A stretch of 64,000 nt of DNA from Metabacillus sp. FJAT-52054 (GTDB taxonomy: Bacteria > Bacillota > Bacilli > Bacillales > Bacillaceae), in contig NZ_CP147407.1 in NCBI RefSeq assembly GCF_037201815.1, forward strand, positions 2,860,723 to 2,924,722. The letters are read 5' to 3'. The notes under the pieces are model-generated. The model searched no databases and had not been told where the DNA came from. It was given only the letters and a program-made list of their open reading frames with translations. Positions 27,117 through 38,441 of this stretch are shown piece by piece (position 1 is the stretch's first letter; every line of letters starts with the position of its first letter). The position numbers and the translations under genes are program-made.

Positions 27117-27503
27117 TTATCTGATGATGGTGATTCGATCCCTGTTCATCCGTTTTTGAATCGCTCGGAGTATGAACGGTTTGATTCCTTTTCTTGAAAC
27201 CGGAAAAAGCAAAAAGAACCCTGCGACATCTGAGATAAATCCAGGAGTCATTAGTAAAACGGCCCCGATGAGAATGCAGATTCCATCAATAAGTGCATTT
27301 CCCGGCAACTGTCCTGCATTCATATTTTGCTGGGCCTTTTTCCATGTTTCAAGCCCCTGCTGCCTGGCCAGCCACGCTCCGCCTAATCCTGTGGCAACAA
27401 TCAACAGAACGGTAGGGATCAGCCCCAATGTCCTTCCAGACCATATAAGCAAACCAATTTCAAGAGCGGGTACAGCTATAAGCAAAAGTACAAGCCATCT
27501 CAA
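27117..27503 (-). CDS. fxsA: FxsA family membrane protein
   Basis: 128 residues with three or four membrane segments: MRWLVLLLIAVPALEIGLLIW, LGLIPTVLLIVATGLGGAWLARQQG, then IDGICILIGAVLLMTPGFISDVAGFFLLFPVSR. The last block with MTPGFISDVAGF is the FxsA signature. In E. coli FxsA lowers exclusion of phage T7 when overproduced; its normal job is unknown. It lies downstream of pyk, as in B. subtilis (YtzA). Confidence 0.9.
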   Translation of the reverse strand: MRWLVLLLIAVPALEIGLLIWSGRTLGLIPTVLLIVATGLGGAWLARQQGLETWKKAQQNMNAGQLPGNALIDGICILIGAVLLMTPGFISDVAGFFLLFPVSRKGIKPFILRAIQKRMNRDRITIIR

Positions 27504-27543
27504 TTGCCTCGTCTCCCATCCGGCAAAAATGCGCAGGTTTTTG

Positions 27544-27573
27544 TAAAAAAAGAGAAGGAACAGCGTCCTTCCC
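27544..27573 (-). terminator. Terminator after pyk
   Basis: An 8-bp stem (27552-27559 with 27566-27573, one G-U), followed by seven U on the minus strand. Confidence 0.85.
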
Positions 27574-27583
27574 TTTCTACTTA

Positions 27584-29344
27584 TTAAATTACGCTTGCAT
27601 GACCTTTGTAGATCGCACCGCGAGTGCCGTCAACCGTTATTTCCATTCCATCCTCTAAAAGCGATGTAGCATTTTCAATCCCTACGATTACAGGAATTCC
27701 AAGGCTAAGCCCTACTACTGCAGCATGGCTCGTTAATCCGCCTTCTTCTGCAATAAGAGCCGAAGCCTTATTCAATGAATCCATCATCTCACGGTCTGTT
27801 CCTCTCGTGACAAGGATCGCACCCTCCGTCATTTTGGAAGCTGCTTCTTCCGCATTATTTGCAATAACGACTTTGCCGAATGCAGATTTGCGGCCGATAC
27901 CTTGACCTTTAGCAAGGATATCTCCGACAATATAAACCTTCATAAGGTTCGTTGTACCCGCTTCGCCGATTGGCACACCAGCCGTAATAACAATCAGGTC
28001 ACCATGTTTGACAATACCTGTGTTAATGGATTCCTGAACAGCATTCTCAAGCATTTCATCCGTTGAACCAGCCTTCGTTCCCGTTTTTGAGAAGACTCCC
28101 CAAACAAGAGCAAGCTTTCTGGATACAGACTCACAAGAAGTCACAGCTACAATTGGTGCCTGAGGACGGTACTTGGAAATCATTCTTGCTGTATGTCCGC
28201 TTTCAGTCGGTGTCACAACGGCACTGACATTCAAGTTCAGTGCTGTATGTGCTACAGATTGGCCGATTGCATCTGTAATCGTCATGCCCGTTTGTTCGCG
28301 GCGCTTAGACAGCGTTCCTTTGTAGTCAAGAGCAGTTTCAGCTCTGGAAGCAATGTTGTGCATCGTTTGAACCGCTTCAATTGGATATTGTCCAGCAGCT
28401 GTCTCACCGGACAGCATGATTGCATCCGTACCGTCAAAAATCGCATTGGCTACGTCACTTGCTTCTGCACGTGTAGGACGCGGGTTGCGCTGCATGCTGT
28501 CAAGCATTTGTGTAGCTGTAATAACAGGCTTTCCAAGTGCGTTGCATTTTTTAATCAGGTCTTTTTGTACAAGAGGAACTTCCTCAGCAGGAATTTCAAC
28601 GCCCAAATCTCCGCGCGCTACCATCAAGCCATCAGAAACTTCAAGGATTTCGTCGATATTGTCGACTCCCTCCTGGTTTTCAATTTTTGGAATGATTTGA
28701 ATATCCGTTGCTTTATGCTCTTCAAGAAGCTCGCGGATTTCAAGCACATCAGATGCACGGCGGACGAAAGAAGCCGCAATAAAGTCCACTCCCTGCTCGA
28801 TTCCAAATACGATATCTTTAGCATCTTTTTCTGTAATTCCAGGAAGGTTTACACTCACACCCGGAACATTGACGCCTTTTTTATTCTTAAGCGTACCGCT
28901 GTTAAGGATTTTGGTTCTGATTTCGCCGGCAGCTTTATTTACTTCAAGAACTTCAAGACCGATTAGTCCATCGTCAAGAAGGATGATAGATCCAGCATGA
29001 ACATCTTCTACGAGTCCTTCATAGGAAATGGAGAATTTATCAGTTGTTCCGGTCACTTCATTCATGGAAACAATGATTTCTTTGTCTCTTTCCAGTTCGA
29101 TCGCGCCATCCTGCATGGAATGTGTACGAATCTCTGGACCTTTTGTGTCAAGAAGGATCGCAACCGTTTTGCCAGTCAGCTTTGAAGCTTCCCTGATGTT
29201 TTTGATGCGGTTGCCGTGCTCTTCGAAATCTCCGTGGGAAAAGTTAAGACGGGATACGTTCATTCCTGCTTCCATTAATGCTGTAAGCTTCTCGACAGAT
29301 TCACTTGCAGGACCAATAGTACAAACTATTTTTGTTTTACGCAT
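27584..29344 (-). CDS. pyk: Pyruvate kinase with C-terminal PEP-utiliser domain
   Basis: Last step of glycolysis, PEP plus ADP to pyruvate. 586 residues: TIM barrel with B domain (1-340; [47 protein letters not shown]), allosteric domain (345-470), and an extra domain (about 475-586) with [22 protein letters not shown]. This is like the mobile phosphohistidine domain of PEP-using enzymes, typical of Bacillus PykA. It follows pfkA by 51 bases and shares its promoter. Confidence 0.97.
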   Translation of the reverse strand: MRKTKIVCTIGPASESVEKLTALMEAGMNVSRLNFSHGDFEEHGNRIKNIREASKLTGKTVAILLDTKGPEIRTHSMQDGAIELERDKEIIVSMNEVTGTTDKFSISYEGLVEDVHAGSIILLDDGLIGLEVLEVNKAAGEIRTKILNSGTLKNKKGVNVPGVSVNLPGITEKDAKDIVFGIEQGVDFIAASFVRRASDVLEIRELLEEHKATDIQIIPKIENQEGVDNIDEILEVSDGLMVARGDLGVEIPAEEVPLVQKDLIKKCNALGKPVITATQMLDSMQRNPRPTRAEASDVANAIFDGTDAIMLSGETAAGQYPIEAVQTMHNIASRAETALDYKGTLSKRREQTGMTITDAIGQSVAHTALNLNVSAVVTPTESGHTARMISKYRPQAPIVAVTSCESVSRKLALVWGVFSKTGTKAGSTDEMLENAVQESINTGIVKHGDLIVITAGVPIGEAGTTNLMKVYIVGDILAKGQGIGRKSAFGKVVIANNAEEAASKMTEGAILVTRGTDREMMDSLNKASALIAEEGGLTSHAAVVGLSLGIPVIVGIENATSLLEDGMEITVDGTRGAIYKGHASVI

Positions 29345-29395
29345 GCAGATAATTCCTCCTAATTCTATTATGGAAACGATACCAAATTGGCTGCG

Positions 29396-30539
<1,144 letters not shown>

Positions 30540-30575
30540 ATAGAAACGTGTCCCTTAAGAAAGGGGAGCACGTTT
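30540..30575 (-). terminator. Terminator after accA
   Basis: AAACGTG plus CCCT pairs with AGGG plus CACGTTT around a short loop, with one internal mismatch region. UUUCUAUUU follows on the minus strand. Confidence 0.75.
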
Positions 30576-30577
30576 CA

Positions 30578-31555
30578 TTAATGCATGCCAAGCATTTCTT
30601 CGGCAAATGATACCTGGCCAATCGCTTTGTATTTTTGATAGCGGTGTTCGATAAGCTTACTCTTGTCCATTTTCGACAGTATCTCCATGGATTTGCTCAA
30701 ATGCTGTTCAATTAAAAGAGCCTGCTCCTGTAAATTACGGTGTGCTCCGCCTTTTACCTCGCTGATGATTTCATCAACGACCCCCAGTTCCTTAAGATCG
30801 GGGGCAGTTATCTTCATGGATTCAGCTGCCCTTTTTGCCTGGCCTGAATCCTTCCAAAGCAGCGCAGCCGCTCCTTCAGGTGAAATAACAGAATAGGTGG
30901 AGTTCTCAAGCATCAGCAAATGATTTCCGACACCGATTCCTAGAGCACCTCCGCTTCCCCCTTCTCCAATCACAATACAAATCACTGGAACGGAAAGTCC
31001 GGCCATTTCAAAAAGATTCTTTGCAATGGCTTCGCTCTGGCCCCGCTCCTCTGCAGCTTTTCCGGGATAAGCTCCTTTTGTATCAATAAACGTAATGATG
31101 GCACGTCCGAATTTATCCGCTTGTTTCATTAGTCTGAGTGCTTTCCGGTATCCTTCAGGGTGAGGAGAGCCGAAATTGCGGCGGATATTCTCTTTTGTAT
31201 CCTTTCCGCGCTGATGTCCGATAACCGTTACCGGGGTTCCTTTAAACTTGGCGATTCCGCCGACGATGGCTTCATCATCTCCAAAATAACGGTCACCATG
31301 GCACTCGAAGAAATCGGTAAAAAGAATGTCCATATAATCCATTGTAGTCGGACGCTTCGGATGTCTGGCAATTTGCACTCTGTCCCATGGGCTGATATTT
31401 GAGTAAATATCCTTTTCAAGCTTTTCCAGCCTGGATTCAAGCCTCTCAATCTCTGAAGAAAGGTCAACATCTGCCGTAGCCGTAAATTCTTTCAGCTCCG
31501 CTATTTTCTTCCTTAGTTCAATTACCGGTTTTTCAAACTCAAGCTCTCCAACCAT
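30578..31555 (-). CDS. accA: Acetyl-CoA carboxylase carboxyltransferase, alpha subunit
   Basis: Transfers carboxyl from biotin to acetyl-CoA, giving malonyl-CoA for fatty acid synthesis. 325 residues with the opening [40 protein letters not shown] and the oxyanion-forming [40 protein letters not shown]. Its ATG overlaps the accD stop by one base (TAATG), as expected for subunits made in equal amounts. Confidence 0.98.
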   Translation of the reverse strand: MVGELEFEKPVIELRKKIAELKEFTATADVDLSSEIERLESRLEKLEKDIYSNISPWDRVQIARHPKRPTTMDYMDILFTDFFECHGDRYFGDDEAIVGGIAKFKGTPVTVIGHQRGKDTKENIRRNFGSPHPEGYRKALRLMKQADKFGRAIITFIDTKGAYPGKAAEERGQSEAIAKNLFEMAGLSVPVICIVIGEGGSGGALGIGVGNHLLMLENSTYSVISPEGAAALLWKDSGQAKRAAESMKITAPDLKELGVVDEIISEVKGGAHRNLQEQALLIEQHLSKSMEILSKMDKSKLIEHRYQKYKAIGQVSFAEEMLGMH

Positions 31556-32409
31556 TAGTGCCTGCCTCCTTGATGAAGATCCAAAATTCTGGCGAGTGTT
31601 TCCCTCAGTTCAAGGCGTGAAACAACTGAATCCAGCTGCCCGTGCTTTAGCAAAAATTCCGCTGTCTGGAAATCTTCAGGAAGTTCTTCGCGGATTGTCT
31701 GCTCAATAATCCTTCTTCCGGCAAATCCGATTAATGCGCCTGGCTCTGCAAGATTATAGTCACCGAGTGATGCAAAGCTGGCAGAAACTCCTCCGGTAGT
31801 AGGATGAGTCATAACCGAAATCGTTAAGCCGCCCTCATTGCTGAACAATTTTAATGCAGAGCTTGTTTTCGCCATCTGCATGAGGCTTAACACCCCTTCC
31901 TGCATCCTCGCTCCGCCTGAAGCGGTAAAGATGATGAACGGAAGCTTGTTCTTTTTCGCTTGTTCAACCGCTCTCGTTATTTTCTCTCCAACAACTGAAC
32001 CCATGCTCCCCATACGGAAGCTTGCATCCATCACAGCGATCACTGTACGGATTCCGTCAATCGTTCCTTCTCCGGTAACGACCGCTTCATTTTGCGACGT
32101 TTTCTTGCGGTCTTTTTCCAGCTTTTCTTCATAATCCGGAAAGTTCAGTGGATTTTCTGAAATCATATCCTTATCGTATTCCTTAAACGAATGCTCGTCG
32201 AACAAACTCGTTATTCTCTCTTTTGCATTCATCTGTAAATGATAATCACAGTTCACGCACACCTTCAGGTTTTTATTTAATTCTTTTGTTACCAGGATTT
32301 TCTTACAGTTTGGACATTTCGTCATGATGCCTTCAGGAACATCCTGCCTGGCTTGTTCAGAAGGGACGGAAGCGTATTTCTTTTTCTTTGAAAAAAGATC
32401 CTTAAGCAA
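31555..32409 (-). CDS. accD: Acetyl-CoA carboxylase carboxyltransferase, beta subunit
   Basis: Partner of AccA. 284 residues with an N-terminal four-cysteine zinc ribbon (CPNCKK...CVNCDY, residues about 32-55) and the crotonase-like core ([39 protein letters not shown]). It lies 103 bases after the FadR-type regulator, with no clear terminator between, so it could also be read from the malic enzyme promoter. Confidence 0.97.
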   Translation of the reverse strand: MLKDLFSKKKKYASVPSEQARQDVPEGIMTKCPNCKKILVTKELNKNLKVCVNCDYHLQMNAKERITSLFDEHSFKEYDKDMISENPLNFPDYEEKLEKDRKKTSQNEAVVTGEGTIDGIRTVIAVMDASFRMGSMGSVVGEKITRAVEQAKKNKLPFIIFTASGGARMQEGVLSLMQMAKTSSALKLFSNEGGLTISVMTHPTTGGVSASFASLGDYNLAEPGALIGFAGRRIIEQTIREELPEDFQTAEFLLKHGQLDSVVSRLELRETLARILDLHQGGRH

Positions 32410-32512
32410 TCTGAGTACCCCCTAACGAGTATTTCTCTTAATCTTAATGATAGCAGACAAGTATTTATATGTTACTTTAGCGAAAAAGATGCGCATTTTA
32501 TGTAAAACGGTG

Positions 32513-33151
32513 TCATAGAGAGAGATTTTTGTACTTGGAAATCCGTTCGTATACTTGAAGGACAAGGTTTCTGTTGTTCAGCACGAGCGCTGACATCAGC
32601 TCTTCATAAATCGGAATCGGCGGTTCCTTAAGCTTGCTGCCTGCTTTCAGGTAGTCAGCAAGAACGAGCCACGTTCGAAAAAGCAGATGGTTTCCACCCA
32701 TATGAATCAGTTTGCCCATAAGCTCCTGCGGATTATTAATTCCTTTCCTGAAATCCTGATCGAGCTGGATAAGCTTCTTCTTGTCAAAGGATTGCAAGAT
32801 TTTCATCAAAGCGTCTTTCTCTATCAAAACACTCATCTCAAAAATATCCTCAATAGCCTTTGAGTCTTCCAGTACAAAAAGACCGAGAACGCTGACAAGA
32901 TGATTTTCGCTGAAGTCCTTTATAAACGTTCCTTCTCCTCTTTTTGTCTCAATGATTCCCAGAAGTTCGAGTGCCCTCAATGCCTCTCTAACAGAAGAGC
33001 GGCCGACGTTTAACCGGTCGGCCAGCTCTCGTTCAGATGGAATTTTATCTCCCGGCAATAGTCCGTCCTTCTTTATGATCAATCTGATCTGCTGAAGCGT
33101 CTCTTCATAGACTCTCGACTTTGGACCAGGCACGTTATTCACTGGACTCAT
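32513..33151 (-). CDS. FadR-type GntR transcriptional regulator
   Basis: 212 residues: winged helix (residues about 10-80) with PSERELADRLNVGRSSVREALRALELLGIIETKRGEGTFI, the GntR signature, then a helical FCD-like ligand domain (about 95-210). Its start overlaps the malic enzyme stop by 4 bases (ATGA), so the two are coupled. A FadR-like operator (34414-34426) in front of the malic enzyme gene points to autoregulation. Ligand unknown; malate, pyruvate or an acyl-CoA would fit the neighbours. Confidence 0.9.
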   Translation of the reverse strand: MSPVNNVPGPKSRVYEETLQQIRLIIKKDGLLPGDKIPSERELADRLNVGRSSVREALRALELLGIIETKRGEGTFIKDFSENHLVSVLGLFVLEDSKAIEDIFEMSVLIEKDALMKILQSFDKKKLIQLDQDFRKGINNPQELMGKLIHMGGNHLLFRTWLVLADYLKAGSKLKEPPIPIYEELMSALVLNNRNLVLQVYERISKYKNLSL

Positions 33152-34383
33152 TCCTTGCCGATAATGGCAAGCTGTCTTGTTTTTTCAGCAACCTCTTCCG
33201 GTGAAACCTTGATGCGCGCCACTCCTGTTTCCATTGCGGCTTTTGCTACAGCGGCCGCCACAGCAGGTGCCACTCTCGGATCGAAAGGAGCAGGAATGAC
33301 ATAATCAGGCCGGATTTCAGATTCATCAATCAATCCAGCAATGGCTTCAACAGCTGCCATTTTCATCTGTTCATTGATATGCGTGGCACGTACATCAAGC
33401 GCCCCTCTGAAAATGCCGGGAAAAGCAAGGACGTTATTCACCTGGTTCGGGAAGTCCGAACGGCCGGTTCCGATGACCATGGCTCCTGCTTCACGGGCAT
33501 CCTCAGGCATGATTTCCGGAACCGGATTGGCCATTGCAAAAATGATCGGATTCTCCTTCATACTTTGAACCATTTCTTTTGACAGGGCGCCTTCAACGGA
33601 TACACCGATAAACACGTCTGCATCGGTCAGCACATCAGCAAGCGTTCCTTCTTTTTTTTCACGGTTCGTAAACTTGGCCACCTGATCTTTCACTTCATTC
33701 ATTCCTGCAGGACGTCCTTCATAAATGGCTCCCTTGGAATCACACATAATAATATCTCTTACACCATAGCGGTACAGCAGTTTAATAATGGCAATTCCGG
33801 CAGCTCCTGCACCGTTTGCCACTACTCTGATCGATGACATTTTCTTTCCGGCAAGCTTCAGCGCATTCAAAAGACCGGCAGCTGTCACAATCGCTGTCCC
33901 ATGCTGATCATCGTGGAAAATTGGAATGTTTGTTTCTTTCTTCAGCCTCTCCTCAATAACGAAGCAATTAGGTGCTGCAATATCCTCCAAATTCACTCCG
34001 CCGAATGTCGGCTCAAGGAGCTTAACCGTTTCAACAATCTGATCAATATCCGTTGTATTCAGGCAAATTGGAAAAGCATCTACACCGGCAAAGCTTTTGA
34101 ACAGAACCGCTTTCCCTTCCATAACCGGGAGAGCCGCTTCAGGACCAATATTCCCAAGTCCAAGAACCGCAGTTCCATCAGAAACAACAGCCACCATATT
34201 CCCCTTCATGGTATAATCGTAAACTTTGCTTTTATCATCATAAATTGCTTTGCATGGTTCTGCCACACCAGGAGAATACGCAAGGCTTAAGTCCTTTGCA
34301 TTTCTGACCGGTACTTTTGATTTAGACTCCAGTTTCCCCTTGTTCACACGATGCATATGCAGCGCTTCTTCTCGTAAAGACAT
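33148..34383 (-). CDS. ytsJ: NAD(P)-dependent malic enzyme, short type
   Basis: Decarboxylates malate to pyruvate. 411 residues from MSLREEALHMHRVNKGKLE, the same opening as B. subtilis YtsJ; the ATG three codons upstream sits in the ribosome site. Motifs: SLAYSPGVAEPCKAI, VLGLGNIGPEAALPVMEGK, FHDDQHGTAIVTAAG, and the Rossmann site VVANGAGAAGIAIIKLL. It heads a transcript with the FadR-type regulator. In B. subtilis YtsJ supplies NADPH during growth on malate. Confidence 0.93.
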   Translation of the reverse strand: MSLREEALHMHRVNKGKLESKSKVPVRNAKDLSLAYSPGVAEPCKAIYDDKSKVYDYTMKGNMVAVVSDGTAVLGLGNIGPEAALPVMEGKAVLFKSFAGVDAFPICLNTTDIDQIVETVKLLEPTFGGVNLEDIAAPNCFVIEERLKKETNIPIFHDDQHGTAIVTAAGLLNALKLAGKKMSSIRVVANGAGAAGIAIIKLLYRYGVRDIIMCDSKGAIYEGRPAGMNEVKDQVAKFTNREKKEGTLADVLTDADVFIGVSVEGALSKEMVQSMKENPIIFAMANPVPEIMPEDAREAGAMVIGTGRSDFPNQVNNVLAFPGIFRGALDVRATHINEQMKMAAVEAIAGLIDESEIRPDYVIPAPFDPRVAPAVAAAVAKAAMETGVARIKVSPEEVAEKTRQLAIIGKE

Positions 34384-34413
34384 TCCTCTCACTCCTCATC
34401 CATTTCCAATGCA

Positions 34414-34426
34414 GTGGTCAGACCAC
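34414..34426. promoter_or_regulatory. FadR-like operator before malic enzyme
   Basis: A perfect 13-base palindrome GTGGTCAGACCAC around a central base. It contains TGGTCAGACCA, an exact fit to the FadR subfamily pattern TNGTNNNACNA. It lies 30 bases before the malic enzyme start, near or just after the promoter, where a bound repressor would block transcription. Confidence 0.75.
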
Positions 34427-34455
34427 CTATGTAATATAAAAACTATAACACATGC

Positions 34456-34492
34456 AAGGAAGGCAGACAAAAAAAATTTGTCTGCCTTCCTT
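34456..34492. repeat. 16-bp palindrome at the end of dnaE
   Basis: Perfect inverted repeat (34456-34471 with 34477-34492) around an A/T loop. Its right arm overlaps the dnaE stop. The U run is in the loop and not after the stem, so it is not a standard terminator; it may protect the 3' end. Confidence 0.7.
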
Positions 34493-37400
34493 ATTCTTTC
34501 AGCACAACATGATCTTCACCGAGGAGAGCTTTCAGCATCCCAATGCATTCTTCCGAGGCGGCAGCCGTTTTATACCCGTTCAGCTGGACGGTTTTTTTAT
34601 CCTCAGGGTTGAAAAGGTAGACCGGCGTGTTCCCTGTATGCTTTCCGAGTACTTCCCTAAGCATGGCCATTCTCTCTGCACTCCGGTCCCGATTTTCGAT
34701 TTTAAGGAATAATGTCCCTGCCGATACCGGCTTACTGATGTCCTTTAAAGGCTCCGCTTTTTGCAAAATAAACTGCACGGAATCATCACGCAGCTCTGCT
34801 TTTCCTTCCGCGAGCAAAAGTGTTCCCTCTTTGATGATCTCCGAAAGCTTCGCATATTGGCCTGGAAAACAAACGCCTTCCGCATCTCCTGTTTCGTCAC
34901 TCATCGTAAGGAACGCCATGAGATCCCCTTTTTTTGTACGAATTGTTCGGACTTTTGATAAATAAACACCTGCTCGAATATACGATCCTGCTTTTCTCTC
35001 GATCTGATCCAGCTTGACCGTCTTTTGAGCTGCCAGGATTTCCTTAAAGCTGCTGACAGGGTGATCGGAAAAATAAAATCCAAGCGATTCTTTTTCGAAC
35101 TGAAGCTTTTCGGCAATCGTAAACGGTTCAACCTCAATGTATTTTGGCTTCAATGTAAATTCGTCTTCAAAGCCCAAATCCATTTGGCCGTCTCCTGATT
35201 CAGGCCTCATTAATTCGGCATGCTCGAGCGCTACATCCAATGTAGCAAGCAGTGACTCCCTCCCAATATTGAACTCATCAAACGCCCCTGAGAAAACAAG
35301 GGCCTCAAGAGTTCTCCGGTTCGCCGTTTTCGCTGAAACTCTCAGACAAAAATCAAAAAGGTCGGCAAAAGCCTTTTGCTGCCTGGCTCTGAAAATATCT
35401 TTCACAGCGGCAATTCCAACATTTTTAATAGATGAAAGGCTATACCGGATTGCTCCATTTTCAAGCTTAAAAGGGACTTCACTCTTATTCACTGATGGCG
35501 GCAGAATCTTGAGTTCTTTGCCGCGGGCTTCCTTCACATATTGGGCAGTTTTCTCATCGTTCCCAATTGAACTGGTCAGCAGGGCCGTCATAAAAATAGA
35601 AGGATAATGGGCTTTTAAATAAGCAAGCTGGAACCCGATCATACTGTATGCAACCGCATGACTCCGGTTAAATCCGTAATCTGCAAAGCGGACGATTAAA
35701 TCATATACTTCATTCGCAGTTTTTGCTGTGTATCCTTCTTTCGTGCATCCATCTACAAAGTGCTTTCTTTCTTCGTCCAAAACACTTTTCTTCTTTTTTC
35801 CGACTGCTCGTCTCAGCAAATCGGCATCCCCCAGTGAAAACCCCGCCATCACTGAAGCGATTTCCATGATTTGCTCCTGATAGACTATGACTCCATAAGT
35901 AGGCTCCAATAGCTCTTTCAAATCAGGATGAGGATAGGCAATCGGTGCCTTACCATGCTTTCGTTCTATATAGTTTGGAATATTCTCCATCGGACCCGGC
36001 CTGTACAGGGCATTAACGGCAGCAATGTCCTCAAGGCTTTCAGGCTTCAGCCTCCTAAGCACGCTGCGCATTCCTTCTGACTCCAGCTGGAAAACTCCTG
36101 TTGTATCCCCTTCACTCAGCAGCTGAAAGGTTTTCAGATCATCATAGTCTATTTTTTCAAATGAAGGAGCGGTACCTGTTTGAGCCTTCACCATTTTCAC
36201 GATTGATTCAATCAGCGACAGGTTTCTGAGACCCAGAAAATCCATCTTAAGCAGGCCGAGTTCTTCCAGATGATCCATTGAGTATTGTGTTAAATACACA
36301 TCCTGGTGGCCTTCTCTTAGCGGAACGACTGATGTAAGCGGATCTTCACTGAATACAACGCCGGCAGCATGGGTGGATACATGCCGTGGCAATCCCTCAA
36401 TTTTCGAGGCAATTTCAACGATTTTAGCAGCTGCAGGAGAATTCTGTACTTCCTTCAGAAATGCCGGAGACTCTTTTAACGCTTTCTCAAGTGTCACTCC
36501 AGGACCTGAAGGAACTTTTTTCGCAAGCTGATCCGCCTCTTTTGGAGAGATCCCCATAACTCTCGCTGTATCCCTTATAGAGGCACGGGCAGCGAGTGTA
36601 CCGAATGTAATGATCTGCGCAACATGGTTTGAGCCATACTTTTCAGCCACGTACTCAATGACTTCATCTCTTCTTGTATCCGGAAAATCAATATCGATAT
36701 CCGGCATGCTGATTCTTCCCGGATTTAGGAACCGTTCGAACAGGAGCCGGTGTTTTATTGGATCAACGTCCGTAATTTTTAGCACATATGCAACGAGCGA
36801 CCCAGCTGCAGATCCCCTGCCCGGACCTGTCAGAATCCGGTTTTCATGAGCAAACTTCATAAAATCCCAAACAATTAGAAAATAATCGCTGAAGCCCATG
36901 TTTTTAATCACATCAAGTTCATACGTAAGCCGTCGGTAAACATCTTCTGCAGGCTCAGGATAACGTTGTTTCAGCCCTTCCAGGCAAACCCGCTCCAAAT
37001 ATTCATCAGCAGGCTCCCCGCCCGGTGCGGGGAAGGATGGAAGCCTCGCTTTTCCAAGTCCCAGTTCTACATGGCAGCGGTCAGCAATCTTAAGCGTGTT
37101 CTCCAGCGCTTCTGGAAAATTATTGAAAATCTCGGCCATCTGCTGTGCAGATTTAAAATACCTCTCTTTAGAATCTTCCGCTGTATCCTCGTTTAGCTTC
37201 TCGCCATTTTGAATAGCAATTAAACTTTGATAAGCAAGATAGTCTTCTTTTTCGAGATAATGAACGTCATTCAGAGCAGCCAAACCTGCACCGGATGTGG
37301 CGGAGACCTTTAGAATAGATTGATTCAAACTCTCCTCTTGTTCCGTCTGTTCGGTTTTTTGAATACCTAAATAGAAGGAATCTTCACCGAATAACTCCAG

Positions 37401-37856
37401 ATAATGTGCAGCAGCACGTTCTGCCTCCTCAACCTCCCCGTTCTCAAGCAAGGTTTCAATCCATCCTTCTCTGCCTGGTGAAAGGGCAATAAGCCCTTCC
37501 CGATAGCTTTTCATCCATCGATCGGGGATTCCATTTGGTGACTTCGTTTGAAGAGCACTGCTGATTTTCAGCAGATTTTGATAGCCTTTGTAGTTTTCTG
37601 CAAGGAGAATGAGCGGGTATCCCTGGGGAATGGTATCACCTTGGGGAAGAACTGCGGCGGTCAAGCCGAAAATCGGTTTAATTCCATTTTTTTTGCACTG
37701 TTTATAAAAGGCCACTGTACCATACATAACGCCTTGATCAGTTAAAGCGAGCGTATTAAAATGAAGCTCTGCCGCTTTTTGGACAAGCCTGTCCAGGCGC
37801 ACAGAACTATTCAGCAAACTGTAAGAGCTTTGTAATTGGAGGTGAACAAACGGCAT
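34491..37856 (-). CDS. dnaE: DNA polymerase III alpha subunit DnaE
   Basis: The DnaE replicase that extends primers on the lagging strand in Bacillus, beside PolC. About 1121 residues from MPFVHLQLQSSYSLLNSSVRL; an ATG two codons earlier is nearly as good. PHP domain (1-270; LTDQGVMYGTVAFYKQC), catalytic palm with PDIDIDFPDTRRDEVI, a helix-hairpin-helix region, and a C-terminal OB fold (VRTIRTKKGDLMAFLTMSDETG). Single gene with its own promoter. Confidence 0.96.
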   Translation of the reverse strand: MPFVHLQLQSSYSLLNSSVRLDRLVQKAAELHFNTLALTDQGVMYGTVAFYKQCKKNGIKPIFGLTAAVLPQGDTIPQGYPLILLAENYKGYQNLLKISSALQTKSPNGIPDRWMKSYREGLIALSPGREGWIETLLENGEVEEAERAAAHYLELFGEDSFYLGIQKTEQTEQEESLNQSILKVSATSGAGLAALNDVHYLEKEDYLAYQSLIAIQNGEKLNEDTAEDSKERYFKSAQQMAEIFNNFPEALENTLKIADRCHVELGLGKARLPSFPAPGGEPADEYLERVCLEGLKQRYPEPAEDVYRRLTYELDVIKNMGFSDYFLIVWDFMKFAHENRILTGPGRGSAAGSLVAYVLKITDVDPIKHRLLFERFLNPGRISMPDIDIDFPDTRRDEVIEYVAEKYGSNHVAQIITFGTLAARASIRDTARVMGISPKEADQLAKKVPSGPGVTLEKALKESPAFLKEVQNSPAAAKIVEIASKIEGLPRHVSTHAAGVVFSEDPLTSVVPLREGHQDVYLTQYSMDHLEELGLLKMDFLGLRNLSLIESIVKMVKAQTGTAPSFEKIDYDDLKTFQLLSEGDTTGVFQLESEGMRSVLRRLKPESLEDIAAVNALYRPGPMENIPNYIERKHGKAPIAYPHPDLKELLEPTYGVIVYQEQIMEIASVMAGFSLGDADLLRRAVGKKKKSVLDEERKHFVDGCTKEGYTAKTANEVYDLIVRFADYGFNRSHAVAYSMIGFQLAYLKAHYPSIFMTALLTSSIGNDEKTAQYVKEARGKELKILPPSVNKSEVPFKLENGAIRYSLSSIKNVGIAAVKDIFRARQQKAFADLFDFCLRVSAKTANRRTLEALVFSGAFDEFNIGRESLLATLDVALEHAELMRPESGDGQMDLGFEDEFTLKPKYIEVEPFTIAEKLQFEKESLGFYFSDHPVSSFKEILAAQKTVKLDQIERKAGSYIRAGVYLSKVRTIRTKKGDLMAFLTMSDETGDAEGVCFPGQYAKLSEIIKEGTLLLAEGKAELRDDSVQFILQKAEPLKDISKPVSAGTLFLKIENRDRSAERMAMLREVLGKHTGNTPVYLFNPEDKKTVQLNGYKTAAASEECIGMLKALLGEDHVVLKE

Positions 37857-37889
37857 CTTCATCCCATCCTAACGGCATTCATTATTTTT

Positions 37890-37918
37890 ATTATAGAACA
37901 AGCGTGCGCTCTTCACAA
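37890..37918 (-). promoter_or_regulatory. SigA-type promoter of dnaE
   Basis: TTGTGA (37913-37918), a 17-base spacer and perfect TATAAT (37890-37895). Confidence 0.8.
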
Positions 37919-38108
37919 ACTTCATCTCTCTTGAAACCTATGCAAAAGCTCGCTGTGGATTTTTACAGGATATTAAATTGCTCGGGACTCTTTAAAGATC
38001 CTCTCCCCCCTGCAAACAGCAGGCCAGTTCAGCAGAGCATGATTTAATTTTGCCGGAACATACTTTGAACAGTCTGTCCATATATTGAAGCAAGGGGATG
38101 ATGAACGT

Positions 38109-38441
38109 ATGGAAAAAGCATTTTTGCCTGCTTTTATTGATAGCTATTTCATTGCTCTAGGGGTTCTCTTAGGAGGAAGCATCATTGGAGGGGTTGGAGC
38201 TTACTTATCAGGCGAACCCCCAATGACAACCATTGTTGAATTTGCTAACCGTCTTAAGATTTGGGCTCTTGTCGCGGCAATCGGCGGAACCTTCGATGCC
38301 TTTTACAGCTTTGAACGCGGTCTGTTTAACGGAGAGACTAGGGATATTTTAAAACAAGTCATGCTGATTGTTTCCGCTATGGGGGGAGCCCAGACAGGCT
38401 GGATTATTATAACCTGGCTTACACAGGAGCACCTTTCATGA
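38109..38441 (+). CDS. ytrH: Sporulation membrane protein YtrH
   Basis: 110 residues from MEKAFLPAFIDSYFIALGVLLGGS, with AAGGGGATGATG before the ATG; a TTG eight codons earlier is possible but less likely. Three membrane segments, and the family block RLKIWALVAAIGGTFDAFYSFERGLFNGETRDI. In B. subtilis ytrH and ytrI are SigE-controlled and needed for full spore resistance. CATATATT at 38079-38086 could be a SigE-type -10 box, but the -35 part is weak. Confidence 0.9.
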   Translation: MEKAFLPAFIDSYFIALGVLLGGSIIGGVGAYLSGEPPMTTIVEFANRLKIWALVAAIGGTFDAFYSFERGLFNGETRDILKQVMLIVSAMGGAQTGWIIITWLTQEHLS

